Of a stretch of 64,000 nt of DNA, positions 38,801 through 53,005 are shown piece after piece; within the stretch, counting starts at the first letter, position 1; each line of letters starts with the position of its first letter. Made by a program: the position numbers and the translations under genes. Origin of the DNA: Letharia columbiana (taxonomy: Eukaryota; Ascomycota; Lecanoromycetes; Lecanorales; Parmeliaceae); the NCBI RefSeq assembly GCF_014066305.1, contig NW_023501041.1:1178001-1242000 (forward strand). The letters run 5' to 3'. The notes under the pieces are model-generated. The model was not told where the DNA came from. It did no database searches and saw only the letters and a list, made by a program, of their open reading frames with translations.

Positions 38801-41800
38801 GAAATATCTATAATTCTTTCTAAATTCGTAAAGATATCTTTATATTTTATTACAATAGAGCTAAAAGTATAATAAGCTTCGTTATTATTATAGACGATTA
38901 CGCTATTTGAAAGTATATATTTAAGATTAAAATCTATTATAGCAATATAATTTATATTAATAGAATTATTTATAATAGCGATAACGATAATTATCTTCGA
39001 TTAATTTAAAATACATTATTTATAAACTACTAAGTTTACTAATTTATAAGAAACTTAATAGTATTTATTTATAATATACTCTACTATAATATCTAATCTA
39101 GTATTTCTAAAAAGTATAACTAATACTTTTATAGAATTTCTTACTTATATAAAAATTAAAGTAGAATTTATAATATAAATAAAGATATCGCTTTCTCTTT
39201 CGAGGAAAGTTAAGAATTTAAGCTTAAATAGATAATTATAATTATTAAAAAGCGTATTATAATAGCTAATTAAGATATTTATTATAAAGTTAAGTAATAA
39301 TATAAATATAAACTTTATTTTTATAACTCACTTAATTTAAAAATAAGACTTCGTTATAGAATAGATAGAAATCTCAATATTCTAGTAACTATCTATAATT
39401 ATAAACTATAACTTATAATCTAATAGAAACTTATATAATATAAAAATATTAATTTTAATTAGTATTTTAATCTTAAAATTATTTATAAAATAAATCTTTA
39501 TTTATATCTTAGTAAGAGTAGCGTTTTTTATATTTCTTAGATTTTCTAAAAAATATAAATCTATAAGAATATACTTTATAGTATTAATAATTTTATTATT
39601 ATAGTCTTAAATCGATATAAGAAATACTTACTTCTAGATTCGTTTTTTAAAGTTAAATAAAAAAAGCTAGCAAAGCACAATTTTTAAGAATAATCGAGTA
39701 TTTAGAATCTAAGTAAACTTTTATATTGAAAGAATTCGAATTTAGATAAGCATCTACTTTAATATATTAGAAACTACGAAAAGCGATTCTTTACTTATAT
39801 TTAGACGGTGCTAAGATAGTAGACTTAATGATTTTAAGAATAAAAACTACTTTTGTAATATAGGTACTTACTTCAATAGTATACTTAGAATTCTTATTCC
39901 CGAAATCTATAAATTTTCTAGAAATCTTATTTCTAAGTTTATAATTTTAATATTACTACTTAAGGTAATAGAATAGCTTATTTTTAAATTTAAACTTCTT
40001 ATAATATCGCTAATAAGAGTATTCTAATAGCGACGAGTCGATAAAGTTAACTTCCAATTCTATATTTCTATAAGATTCGTGAAAACTAAAGTAATCGTTT
40101 TCTTATTTCTCGATATTCTCTTTACTATAGTCGTTATAAAAGCTATTAAAATTCTTCGAGTAATTTAAATTTCATTAAGAATTCTCGAATTTCTTTACTT
40201 TATTAATTAAGATTTAATAAATCTATTACTTTTATAATTAGAAAGATTAAGTAATAATATTCTAATAGACTTCTTTAAATTAATATAACATATAACTAAA
40301 TTTAAAAGATTAGCGAGAATTATACGTATTTTACTATTAATATTAATTTAAATTAATAATAATCTAACGCTATACTAATAAAGCTAGTAAAGCTAGCAAT
40401 ACTTACTATATATCTCTTCGAGAGTAATTTTAATAAGTAGAATTATTACTTTAATAAGCTAATTAACGATTTTAGAATTAATTATAAATTTAATAATTCT
40501 ACTAATTAGAGAAAGCTAAAGATTATTATTATAGCTAATTAAAATTCTAAAAACTAGAGTTCGTAGATTAATTAGATATATCTCTTACTTAATTATATTA
40601 ACTAAGATTATCTCTATAAGATAAATTTAATATATAAAAAGTATTACTTATACTAAGCTTCGTTATCCTTAAAGCCTTTATCTACTATTAATTCTTTCTT
40701 ATATTTATAATTATAAGAAATTAATTTAGCGTAATTTAAATAATTAATAAATCTATATTAGATTGAAATTTAATATTAAGGCTATTTTAAATAATATTAA
40801 GCTAATTATACTTATTATTAAGCTTTACTACTTTAATAACTCTAATAATAATTATAATATACTTACGTAGCTTACGATATCTCATTATATTATTAAATAT
40901 ATATCTTTCTTTAACGATAATAGCTATTTCTAATACTTTAATAAGTTTAAATCTCTTAAATAAAATAACGCTTTATTTATTAACGTTATTATTATAAATT
41001 AATAAACGCTTATTATTATTAATAAACTAATATATATACTACTTAAGTACTTCGCCTTAAAAATAAATCTATAAATTATTTCGTAATAACTCTATATTCT
41101 TAACTCTCGCAATATTCTTAATTATATCGATAAAGATAATAATATCTTAAAAATAGATTTCTTTTTTAATATACTCTATACTTATTTTTATATTAGAAGA
41201 TTTACTATTATAGAAAAAATCGAAGAATCCGATATCGCTATTAAGAAAATAAGATTTATTACTTTTATTAACAATATTCTATTCTAATATTCCTAGATCT
41301 CCTAGATTTTCTAGCAAACCTAGCGAGTTAGAGAGTTCTAGATTTAAATAATTTCTTATATAACGATTAATAATATTAATAATAATTACTTCTATATTAA
41401 TAGCTTAAAAGTCTACTCTAAATCCTTTATCTACTATTCTACTATTACTATAATAGCGAATAATCTCGTTAATAGAGATATTTAAGATTTCTAATAAACG
41501 ATATTATAAATCGCTAAACTTAGTAGTAAATTAAGGATTATTACTTAAAGATCTAATAGATAAGATATCTATAGCTTACTTTAAAGGGGTATATCTTTCT
41601 ATTTCTAGAGTATTATCAATAGATAAAAGATTAAAAAAACGATATTTCTAAATCGTAGATTCTTAAAAGAAATAAAGTACCGTTCTTAGAGTAGTATAAT
41701 CGATTATCTAATCTTCTAATTAAGTCTACTAAAAAAGCGAATTAAATAATAAAAAATAAGACTATACTTATTAGTCTCTTAATAATAATAACACTAGTCT

Positions 41801-42136
41801 AGTAAGTCTAAAAATATTCTTAATAAGATATTAAATAATTCTTCGAGTAGTTCTATTAATAAGAAAGCTTACTTAATAATCGAAAATAATAAAATCTCGT
41901 AGCTACTAGGTCTAAATAATTATATTATAAGAAGCCAGCTTAATAGGTATATAGAAATAGTGGAAGATAAAGAGATACAAAGATTCTTCATTCTTATATT
42001 TAAAGAAGTATAAGGATTCTTTACTTCAAGAAGTATAAGAATCCTCAACTTCGAATTAATATTAATAGAGGACTCTATTAGTTTCTAGCAGCAAGCCATT
42101 ATATGATAGCTGCTGCTATATAAATATTACTACCAC

Positions 42137-42308
42137 TATTATAATAGCATAAGATTCTCAGAAATCTCATTTCTAAGAAAGACGTTTCTTGAGTGATAAA
42201 AAGATAATCCTTCTCCTATGGAGTCTAGTTGCCTAAATACATCTTAATGCCAAGCCATATTAAGCCATTTCACTAGCTTCTATCAAGTATTAAGTATAAT
42301 TCATAACA
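42137..42308 (-). repeat. LTR of D, high-coordinate (5' LTR), RIP-affected
   Basis: 172 bp, TATTATAATAGC...ATTCATAACA. It is the same length as its partner, with transitions in the RIP direction. It is followed on the minus strand by GTGGTAGTAATATTT, the presumptive primer-site position, which I could not match to a tRNA. Confidence 0.8.
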
Positions 42309-42313
42309 ATAGT

Positions 42314-44883
42314 ACTAGATAATTAGAAATAAAAAAACGTATATTATCTAATATTAATTACTAGCTATTACTATACTACTATTTATTATTTTTTAAATTC
42401 TCGATATTAATATTATTATAATTACTATCTTTTAAAAAATAAAAGAATATAATTTTATTATAAATTAATTTAATAAATTAAATAATAAAGTAATAATATA
42501 TATAATAATATATACTATTAAAAGTATTAATCTAAATATATAATAATAATAATATATTTATATAATTAAGAGTATATAGAATTTTAAAGTTTTAGAATAG
42601 ACTATAGATAGAGTATAATAATTTAATAATTCTTTTAAAGTTATATATTTTTATAAATACTACATTATTAATATATTTAATAATATTATAATATAAAAAA
42701 ATATTAAAAAGACGGTTTTTAAAGCTATAGATAAGTTAAATCGCGCTATCTTTTATTTAATCGATAAAATAATTAAATAAATTAATTTAAGTAACTAAAT
42801 ATTAATTAATAATAGATTAATAAGAATTAATAATTTAAATCTAGCGTTAAAAAATAAGATATTTAATATCTTAACCCCTTATAAGATACTACGCTATATC
42901 TTTTTAATTAAAAAAAGAGAATATATATAGCTATAAATATAAGCTACTCTCTTTATAAAATACTTTCTTTTATATTATACTAATATTCTTAATATATAGA
43001 AGCCTTTTATAAGAGGCGTATTTATAAAGCTATAACTATAATCTCTACTATAATATACTTCTTTTCTCTATATCTTATCTTTAATATAGAGATAATTTAA
43101 TTCTATAATTAATACTATTAATACGTTAAGCTATAATATAAATATTATAAAAGACTTTTTATAGCTTTCTTCTATTAATAATTATTATATTATTTAAAAC
43201 CTTTAATAGAGGCTCTCTTTTTTCTTTTCTTATAATTATATTTTAATTATAATTTATATATCTTAGTAGTAGTTAAAAACTACTTTAATAATCTTTATAG
43301 AGAAACTCGATAGCTTTAGTATAAATTATATATCTAATCTTTAATATATATAGATATAATAGTTAAATATTAAGTTAACTATATATACTAATAAACTATT
43401 CTTAAAATATCCTTAATAAAAAATATATATTATTAAATACTATATCTTAGATAAACTTATAATTTAAGATTTCTAAGATTTAAATAAGAATATATAGCTT
43501 TATGATAAGATTACTCTAAGGCTATAACTTTCTATAAATCTTATAAAAAGCGATTTTATAACTTTCTTTTAAATTTATAAATAACTTTTCTCCTCTAAAA
43601 TATATATTAATTATTATTATAACTTCTAAATTTCGAAAGATTAATAGTTTATAAGTATTTATATAGAATTTAAGTAAGAATAATAAGTTTAAAGATAATA
43701 AGTTTAGAGACGATAAGTCTAAAAATTTATTCTCGTATATTATTATTATAGATAATAATTATAAAAAATAATAGATTATATCTTTATATTATATTAGTTT
43801 AACGAATAATTCGCCCTCGTCTATATACGCTATAAAAGTTTTTAATAAAGGGGATTTTTATATAAGTAATACGATAGAGTAATAAGTATTTTTAAATAAG
43901 AGTATAGCTTCTTTAAGTATAAATAGATAGAAAATAAATAAATAAAAATAATTAATATTTAATACTAAGATAAATACGAAAAGTAATAAAGAGAAGGATC
44001 TATTTATTATAAGCTCTCTATATTTATAATAATAAATTCTAATTATTATTCAGTTAGCTGATAAAGTCTCAAATATATCTTAAGAAATATATATCTTAAT
44101 ATTATTAAACTATCTTAAAGATCTCGAGTCTTCTAGTAATACTAATAATAAGAATTTACTATTGTAAAATAGCTTTACTAGATTTAACGACTATAAAAAG
44201 CTATTATTACTCTTATATATAATATCCTTATCTACGATATTTTTATCTACGATATCCTTATCTACGATATCCTTATCTACGGCATTCTTATCTATAATAT
44301 TCTCACTTATAATATTCTTATTTACGTTATTTTATAAAATAATTCTATAGTAAGATAAAAAAAACGTCTTTCTACTATTTCTATATTTAGTATTAGATTG
44401 ATTATTCGAGGGATTTAGATATTTAAGAATCGACTACGTATATTTAAGAGAGATCTTTTAATTATAAAAGTCTTTTATAGAGGAAGTTAATATAAAGAAT
44501 AATAAGATTATAAATCTAGATCTAATATAGATCTTATTAATAAAGCTTAATATATTAAAACGCTAGATTTATCGCTATATATTATTATAATAATTAATAA
44601 AAAAGTCTTTAATAGTTATTCTAGAAAAATAGCTATTACTTTTATAAAGATAGAAAGCGATAAAATGTTAAAGAATTAAAAGATTAATATAGTAATATTA
44701 ATATAATTTTATTAATCTTATATATACTATTCTATTAACTACTAGACTATGTAAGAAAATATTTTTTAATATAACTTATTATATAAATAAGTTTACTAAG
44801 CTTTAAGAGTTAAATATCTAGAAATTATTTATATAAATAATATTTGAAGACGTTTACTATATAAGTACTAATACTCTTATTAT
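42314..44883. mobile_element. Unassigned degraded sequence E, part 2
   Basis: Continuation of the sequence broken at 35070 (the shared ATAGT marks the joint). It runs to the ATTAT target site of the next Copia element. It is AT-rich with no surviving frame. Around 44215-44330 a short unit of the form CTTATCTACGATATC recurs about six times. Confidence 0.5.
44215..44330. repeat. Short tandem repeat, about 18 bp
   Basis: Successive units CTTATCTACGATAT(C/T) with decay (also CTTATTTACGTTAT) over about 115 bp. No function is apparent. Confidence 0.6.
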
Positions 44884-45022
44884 TGTTAAAAGTAGTAGGT
44901 GAAATACTTAATTAATTTAATCTAACTGCAGAGAGCATCACGAATACATATATCGCCAAGCCTCGGTAAATCTTCCTCGCCTCGGCAAACCTTTCAACTT
45001 AGTTAGATAACACATTTCGACA
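44884..45022 (-). repeat. LTR of A3, low-coordinate (3' LTR)
   Basis: 139 bp from TGTTAAAAGTAGTAGG to ACATTTCGACA. It contains two CGCCAAGCCTCGG/CGCCTCGGCAAAC direct repeats and retains normal CA/TG content. Confidence 0.85.
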
Positions 45023-45193
45023 CTCCCACATACTCGAAATACAGCTCAAATTAAATAAGTAGAAAAACGAAGAAATACCCTCACCCCCCTATCCCCCCCA
45101 TTCGAGCAAATAACCATATCCGAACGCCGGGTGACAAAAGTGAAGAGGGCATGTGCATAGGAAAATTCCATTCACCCCATACAAAAAATTCCA

Positions 45194-45215
45194 TTTTTTT
45201 TTTTTTTTTTTTTTT
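45194..45215. repeat. Poly(T) run of 22 bases in the A3 3' UTR
   Basis: An uninterrupted T22 just before the conserved ATCAAAAAGCGGTTTTT block. The A1 copy has only five T at the same place, so this is a homopolymer expansion specific to A3. Confidence 0.8.
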
Positions 45216-45623
45216 ATCAAAAAGCGGTTTTTTAAAAATTTTATTTCCAGTCCACTTAATATACACCAAAGATCGATCGATTAGCGGCCGGAAGTTCGTG
45301 ATATTCACAATAAGGTAGATAATATGAAAAGTTGAAATCTAAAAATAACTATATCACGTTCTGGTCCTTGGCGATATAATAGTAATGTGCGCCCCGTACA
45401 TAATGCGCCAATAGGATGAGGTATAGGTAAGGGCATTTCGAAAGAGCCTTAAAGATTTAATAGTAGTAGTAATAATAGCGCTGAAGAAATAGCTATTTCG
45501 ATATAGAATAATAAGTTCGTAGAGTGTTAAGCTTAATATAGCGGCTCGACGAGCGGCTTAAATAAATTATTTAAGATATAAAAATTAATTAGAAGTAGGC
45601 TTTCATATAAGTAATAAGATCGA

Positions 45624-45717
45624 AATCTATTTACCCCTTAAAGTGCTAAAGTTAACTCTTTCTTAATAATAATCTATTTACCCCTTAAGGTGTTAAAGTT
45701 AACTCTTTCTTAATAAT
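45624..45717. repeat. 47-bp direct duplication in A3
   Basis: Two tandem copies starting AATCTATTTACCCCTTAA, with only a few differences (GTGCTAAAG against GTGTTAAAG). It lies downstream of the pol stop in the element's direction. Confidence 0.85.
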
Positions 45718-48700
45718 AAGCGTATCGCTAAAATATAAGAAATAATTATTCTATAGACGAGGTTCTAGATTAATAAATTCTCGAAAAAACTTAAATTTAT
45801 TTCTATATAGGGCCTTAATAAGCTTATCGACTATCTATTTATTAATAGAAATATATTTAAGATTTATATTATCGTTAATAATTTAATCGCGTATCTAATA
45901 ATATTAAATATTAATATACTTAATACGACTATAATACTAAAAATTCTTTATTAAGATAATTACGTTTTAATTATTATCGAAGATAATAATTATTTAAAGT
46001 AATTTATTAAGATAAATTTAATTAAATAGTCTTCGAAGCTAAATAACTTTCTTTATAATTTAAATTTAATTAATATATTTAATTTTATAGATAAATAATA
46101 CGATAATAACTTATCGCTTAAAAGACTAGCTAATTACTTTATTTTCTAGATTATAAATATAATCTAAAATTAATTTATAAGTATTATAATTATTAGCTTA
46201 ATCGAAATTAATATAATTAATTAAGTTTTAAAGCGAATCTTTATAAATAAGATATTAATAAATAATTATTTTAAGATATCGAAAAATACGCTTAATAGCC
46301 GCGTAATAGACTTTAATAGAGTTTAAAGAATATTATAAGATTATCGATATAGCGAATATAATATTCGACCTTATATCGAGTATAGCGTATATAAGAGATT
46401 TAATAGCTAATTAATAAGTTTTTAGTAACTTAATAAATATTATATAACTATTCTCGACGAAAAGTAATCGCGTATTAGTTTTTATAGAAGTAAACTATAA
46501 TTTAAACTCTTATATTTTATAATATCTAAGAAATTATTTAATATAAACTAATTAATTTAAATATAATATTCGATTAATATAATTATAAATTATAATTATA
46601 TCTAAATAGTAATTATAAGAGTTTAAATCGCTTATTTTAAACTTAATATTAAGTGTATTTTTAATTCGCTAAATATTAAGCTAAGAAGGGCTAATAATAA
46701 GAATATTATTTATATAAAAAGTAATAATAATATTAATATCGAGTTTAATAAATATATTATAATTAATATTAATAGAAATAAAATTAATTTCTTATATATA
46801 GTTAATAAAGATATTATACTATATACGCGGGGATTACTTTAAATTATAGAGTATCTTATTAAACTTATAAACTCGTCGAGAGTACTTCTCTAAAATAAAA
46901 CTAGTAGACTATTTTATATAGATTTCCTCTTTAATATTTCTATAGAGAAAAGCGATTTTAATATCTATTTATTCTAGATTCTAATCTTCGATAATAACTA
47001 AGATAAAGATAGTCTTATAGAATATAAACTTAATTACTAAAGCGAAGATTTTATTATAATCTAAGCCTTTATATTATTTAAAATTATATATTATCTAGCG
47101 AGCTTTATAGCGAATAACTTTATTATTAAATCTATATTTTAAAGTATAAATCTATTTATTATAAAGTATAATACGCTTATAAAGTAAGTCGATAAGAGTT
47201 TAGATATTATTCTCTTTCAGCGACTCGAATTCTTCGATTATACCGCCTTTCTATTACTTATAAAAAGAATTATTTATTATAACCTCTTTATAAATCTTTA
47301 ATTTATATAACTTTATATTTATAACTTAAATAACTATAATATAAAGTATAAGAGGATTTAAAGAGAGATTTCGAGAGATTAAGTAAGAATAATTAAGATA
47401 TAAAAATATATTATCTTATATCGTTAAGATAGACTAAGGCGTAATAATAGAAGTATCGAAGTTAAAAGGAGTTACTATAGATTTTAAAGGCCTTAGAATA
47501 AATCTAGATAACTAAATAAATTTATTTATATCTATTATATTTATAAAAAGAAAATTTCTAGCTAAGAAAGATATTATAGATCTAAGCGTATTTTTTTTTA
47601 TAGCTAGATTATTTAGCGATTAAGAAGATATTAAATTAAATAAGAGTTTATTCTTTTCTCTATCTTATATAACTTTTAATAAGTATATAATACTATTATC
47701 TAATAATAATATTTGATAAATATAATTACCGTTATAATCTATAAGAATATCTTTTTAAATATAATATTATTCTTTCTTTTATTTAATAGCTAATTTTCTT
47801 ATTATAGTGAAGCTCTTAATTCTAATATATCTAATATATACTAAATGAGATTTATAATTAATATAAGTCTTATATAGAGTAAATTTACGACCTATAATAG
47901 GGCTATAATTACGAAGATAGTTTACCGCTATTATAAGCTTTAATTAAAACTTTTAATTAATATTAATATTCTCTATAATAATATTAATAATACTAAAAAG
48001 AGTTTAATTAAATTATTTAATAACTCTATTTTATTCGAAGTTCTCTAATTAAATTAGCTTTTAAGTAATATTATAATTAATATAATAAATATTAAAATTA
48101 TAATTCTTATACTCGCCTCTATAATCGCTTTATAAATATCTAATAGTAAAATCGCTATATTCGTTATAAAGCTAAAAGCGCTTAAAGACTATAAAGATAT
48201 CGCTCTTTTATTCGATAATCTTAATCTTAAAGCGTTTATTATAATTATCTAGAAAAATAATAAAGTATTTATCTTTATCGAAGTCACGCGGGATAATAAA
48301 ATTATAGATATCAGTGTAAATTAAATTATTTAATCTTTTCTTAAGATAAATATAAGATTTATATAATATATTCTTCGCTTTTTTAATAGTATATAAAGCG
48401 TAAAACTTCGTTTTTATAACTTTTTTAATAAGGTCTATACCCTTAAATAACCCGGCGAGCTTTTAAATATTTTAATATCTTAAATAATTTATATAAGTAT
48501 ATTAAAGATTAAGAATTTCTTCGTTAATTTTATAAGGCGTGCCGTCGAAGTCGAAATTAGAGTCAAAGATATCAGACTTAGTGAAGACAAAAATATCTCT
48601 ATTTACCGAATTAGTCTTCTTTTTATATTTTAAAATAACCTAAAGTATAGCGAACTTTATATTATACTATTTAGATATTAATATAAATATTAATTCGACT

Positions 48701-51343
48701 TTAAACGATATTAATATAGATTTTAACTCTTATATATAAAAGATATATAATTATTTTTTTATAGCTAAGCGATAATATTATAATAACTAATTTCGATATT
48801 ATTTAAAACGAATTTTATAAATAGACTATTGCGTATTAATTATCTTTAAAAAACTAAATTAAGAGATAACTCGGGAAGATAAAGAATATTAATAAGAATT
48901 AACTTCTTCTTTTTATTATTAATAATAATATTAAAATATACTTTATTAATATCGATAGAAATAAAAAAGTTCTTAATATTCTTAATTAGATGAATATTAT
49001 CGATTTTAAAGTCGAGAAGATAATACTTAATAAAGGCGTCTCGATAAAGAGTAAAGTACTATAAGTAGATATAATCTAAAGCCTATCGCATAAGCGAGCT
49101 ATTAGATTTAGCGATATATACGATATACGTTTCTCTTTCGATATTAGTAGAATTATAACGACGCTTTTTACTAGACTTATAATCTCTATTCTTATTCTTT
49201 TTATTATTAGACTTAAAGTTATTATCTCGAGTATTACCCCTATTATTACTACCGCTAATAACTTTATTTTAACTCTTTTTACTAAATTAATTATACTTCG
49301 TTTTAATATAATAATATTTCTTATAATAGATATAATATTTAATATACTTTTAAATTATATAATTATTAAGATTAGATATAACTTTCTTCTATAACTTAAT
49401 AATAATAATAAAACTTAAGTTATTTAAGATAAAATAGCGAAGATATTAAGTAGTAAAGATATAGCTAAATTTAATACGCTTAAAAAATAAGTTAATAATT
49501 ATTTAAATAAATTAAGTAATAGCGTACTTTAGCGAGAAGATAAGCTTTATATTTATCTCGTTTATTAGCTTATAATTTTAAATATAATAGATAAAATAGA
49601 CGTTATAGATCTTACTTAAATCGATATAAAAGAGAAAAATAAGAAAGTTAATTTTTAACTTTAATTTAGGCGATATATTAATAATATTAATATAAATACT
49701 CTTAAGGCGAGTTATAAAATCTAATATATCTTTATATTAGCTAAGATTTAGCTTAAGTAATTAATAATAGAGATTATTAAAAGTATTAAAATTTTTAAAT
49801 TTATTATTAGCGATAATAGCCTCCTATAGAAGATAAATATTAATTTAACTTTTTAAATTTAATAGTAGATTATTATCGAGGCGATTTTAGATAATATTAA
49901 TAGTTAATTTATATTCTAGCTTTTACTTAATAACTTTATTTTTAATAATATTAATAAATTTTATAATTTTAGCGTTAAACGTATTTTCGATTAAGATAAA
50001 AATAATAAAATAATCTTTTTATTTAACTCTAGTAAACTTAATAAAATATTACATTATAAGATATTAACGTATATCTCGCTATTATATTTAAAGATCTTTA
50101 AATTCTTTAAACTTAACGATATAAAGAGATAGCTCGCTAAACTTTATATTTAAATTAATTTCTTTTAATATAGCTTTAATTTCGATATATTATTTAAAGC
50201 GCGAAGAGATTAAGAGCTTATAAAGAAATTAAATTTAATAAACTATATAATAGTATTAAAGAGATTCTTATTATTAATTAATTTAAGAAATAACTCGCGA
50301 GTTAAATTATTAAGAATTACGAAGTTATTAAAGAGATAAATAAATATATAATCGCGTCCTTAATTTTCTAGACGCTTTCTAAATTAATATTAGACTTTAT
50401 TTAATATTTAATTATATCGAGAGAAATCGCGCTTAAAAATATATTTACCCGCGCGTGCTTTATTATATAACGTATAAAATTATTCTTAAGAGATATCTAG
50501 AGATATAATAAACGCGTATAGTCTATAGTAGCTTTTAAGCTTATCTTAAACTATAAAAAATATTAATAAATAATTATATTTAAGGCGTTTAATATTATCT
50601 TAATTAAGAGAAGATATTAATATATAACTATATCTAAGACGTATAATATTATTTTAATTAATATAATTAAATAAAGGATTTTCTTAAGATATAATTAGAT
50701 TTAAAGGTAATTAAGTAGATATAAAGTCTATATTAGATAGAAAATCTAAGAATTCTTTATACTCTTTATCTTACGCGGTAATTATATTCTTTATTAATTA
50801 AATATTTAATTATTAATCTAATAACTTATTAATTAAATAATTAATAGTATTAATATAATAATACTTCGCTATAATCTATCTAGCTAATATAACTATATTT
50901 CGATTAGAAAATAAGAATACTTCTTTATATACTACCTCTTTTATAACTATATTATTTCTATTTATAAATTTAGCGTTCTATAAGCGAAATTAATATTATT
51001 TAAAGCGCTTAGCTAATTAGTTAACTCGATAAAATTTTTAATTAACTTAATACTTAAGCTCTTTATCTTAATTTTCTATTTTATAATATAGCGATTAGAG
51101 ATAATAATAGCGAGATCTCTATAAGAATTATAGCTATTACGTAATAAGTATAATTTATAATTTAAAGGTTTATAAAGCTTAGAGAGTACTATCAAATTAT
51201 CTCGAAGTAAATTAATTAAATATTTAATATTACGATAATATCGCTAAGCGGTATAATATTATAATAAAGTTTTCCTTTATTTTTTAAGTACTTAGTTAAT
51301 AAGCTAGCTAACTTATAAATAATATATTAAATAAATATCTTAC

Positions 51344-51360
51344 GATTTAGGCTTATAATC
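51344..51360 (-). promoter_or_regulatory. Primer binding site of A3 (half-tRNA-iMet type)
   Basis: On the minus strand GATTATAAGCCTAAATC follows the LTR with no gap. It resembles the A2 site and the complement of the initiator tRNA-Met anticodon region. It confirms minus-strand transcription. Confidence 0.6.
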
Positions 51361-51499
51361 TATTAAAAGTAGTAGATAAAATACTTAGTTAATTAGATCT
51401 AACTGCAGAGAGTATCATGAATACATATATCGCCAAGCCTCGGCAAATCTTCCTTGCCTCGGCAAACCTTCCAACTTAGTCAGGTGACACATTTCAACA
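51361..51499 (-). repeat. LTR of A3, high-coordinate (5' LTR)
   Basis: 139 bp, the same length as its partner at 44884. It begins TATTAAAAGTAG (TG>TA by RIP) and ends TTTCAACA. There are few differences from the partner, in contrast with the ruined interior. Confidence 0.85.
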
Positions 51500-52960
51500 A
51501 TTATCTCTAAAGATCTAATTTGTATTAGATCTCTATCTTTTAGAATAAATCGTATAATATTTATTAATTAAGACTATTAGAGGAATATCGATAAAGAAAT
51601 AGTTATAACTATATAGATAGTTATAGAATAGCGATATATATAATTTATCTTATACGATTTTAATTTAAATAGAGATAATATATATAAATTCTTTCTATTT
51701 AAGAATTAACTTTTTAAGATAAATAATATTAATCGTTATTTTAATATATATCTTAATTATAAATATAATAATAATAAGAAAGAGATTATCTATTTTGACG
51801 ATTAATACTATATTTGAAGAGTCCTTAATCTTTATATATCGAGTATTTAATCTCTTCGCTATCTCTATTAAACTTGAGAAGAGTTAGAAATATAATATTT
51901 CGATTATAAATATATCGAAGTATTTATAATTAAATCTTATATATTTATACTATATCTTTTATTTATTAATAACTCGAAGTATATAAAAATATATATAAAG
52001 TCCTTAAGATATTTTACTTAATTTCGATTTATTTAAATTATAAGAAATATAGAAAGCTTATTAATATATTTATGATCTTATTAAGATTATATAATATAAG
52101 ACTTAATAATATAGTAAAAGTCTTTTATAAATTTATTTAAAAGTTAGATTATAATATAAAATTAAAGATTAATAGAAATCGAAATATAACGTTAATATAG
52201 GTCTTTAATATAATATTCTTTAGCGATATACTTTAATAGATTATAAAACTTACTATTATTTAAAGAAAGAATAAGGGAATCTTAATTACGATATTAAAGT
52301 TAATAGTAGATATTATATTAAGATATTTAAATAGAGGAAATATATATAGAATTTAAATAATAAGATAGAATATAAGATATTTCTCCGAGATATAAAAATA
52401 CGATTAAAGGCTTTGACTATTATGAAACTCGTATTAGCCTTAGATCTAATTTAATTATAAGTATATAATACGCCTTATTCGAAATAAAGGAGGTTAAAAC
52501 GTATTCTTTAAGATTTTTTTATAACTTTAATTCTAAATAAATATAAAAATACTATTTATCTAAAAGCGTTTTAGTAATATCGATTTTCTTCTAACTAAAT
52601 ATAAATTTAAAGTCTAATATATTATATATAATCTTAATTATTAATAGAAGTAGAAAAGACGATATTATTAGCTCTATTAATATTTCGAAGTTATATTATA
52701 ATTAAATAATTTAAACTACTATTTTTTAGATAATAAAGAATATTATAACTATTTAATCTTTATCTCTAAGAGCTATCGTATAAGTATTCGATTTAATTAT
52801 ACGAAATAATACTCTAATAAAAAGCTAGCGCTATATTGAGCTTAATACGCTATATAAATATATAATAAAGATATAAAAAGTATATTAAGAGTTAATTTTA
52901 TATACTATAATAGCTAGAAAAGACTTCGATAGATAAATCGTTAAAGTCGGAGAAGTTAAA

Positions 52961-53005
52961 GAAGATAGAGAAGATAAAGAAGATAAAGAAGATAGAGAAG
53001 ATAAA
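52961..53005 (+). repeat. 9-bp coding-like minisatellite (5 units)
   Basis: Five units of GAAGATA(G/A)A. In one plus-strand frame they read Glu-Asp-(Arg/Lys) repeats, suggesting a charged low-complexity segment of a dead E-encoded protein. Confidence 0.7.

Larger units (their letters stand above)
35071..42308 (-). mobile_element. Gypsy/chromovirus LTR retrotransposon D (minus strand)
   Basis: 7238 bp with 172-bp LTRs at both ends (35071-35242 and 42137-42308) and a perfect 5-bp duplication ATAGT at 35066-35070 and 42309-42313. Orientation is inferred from two minus-strand signals. A chromodomain frame sits next to the 35242 LTR. A stretch near 38740-38880 reads like the segment just before a Gypsy reverse transcriptase (KYKDIFTNLERI, then LDSKVKLSKVY). 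A C-terminal chromodomain after integrase is characteristic of chromoviruses. Most of the body is RIP-destroyed, but the last roughly 700 bp of the element plus the adjacent LTR are hardly touched. An alternative plus-strand Copia reading was considered and judged weaker. Confidence 0.6.
44884..51499 (-). mobile_element. Copia LTR retrotransposon A3, second family (minus strand)
   Basis: 6616 bp with 139-bp LTRs at both ends and a perfect ATTAT duplication (44879-44883 and 51500-51504). The LTR is unrelated in its middle to the A1/A2 LTR, but its start and the adjacent primer site are similar. The 3' UTR segment at 45220-45590 is homologous to A1/A2/A4, including the AAAAAGCGGTTTTT and GATCGATCGATT blocks. 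The RT YVDD motif is recognisable as YINN on the minus strand near 46690-46705. The body is RIP-destroyed, while both LTRs and the first roughly 450 bp of the 3' UTR are much less so. Confidence 0.75.

Noticed and set aside
38890..39000. Plus-strand IIIDDYA motif in D resembling a Copia integrase
   Set aside because: A few residues only. The minus-strand chromodomain and the pre-RT segment give a coherent Gypsy reading in the opposite direction.
45081..45308. 75-codon minus-strand frame in the A3 3' UTR
   Set aside because: It crosses a poly-T run that reads as poly-lysine and lies in untranslated sequence after the pol end.
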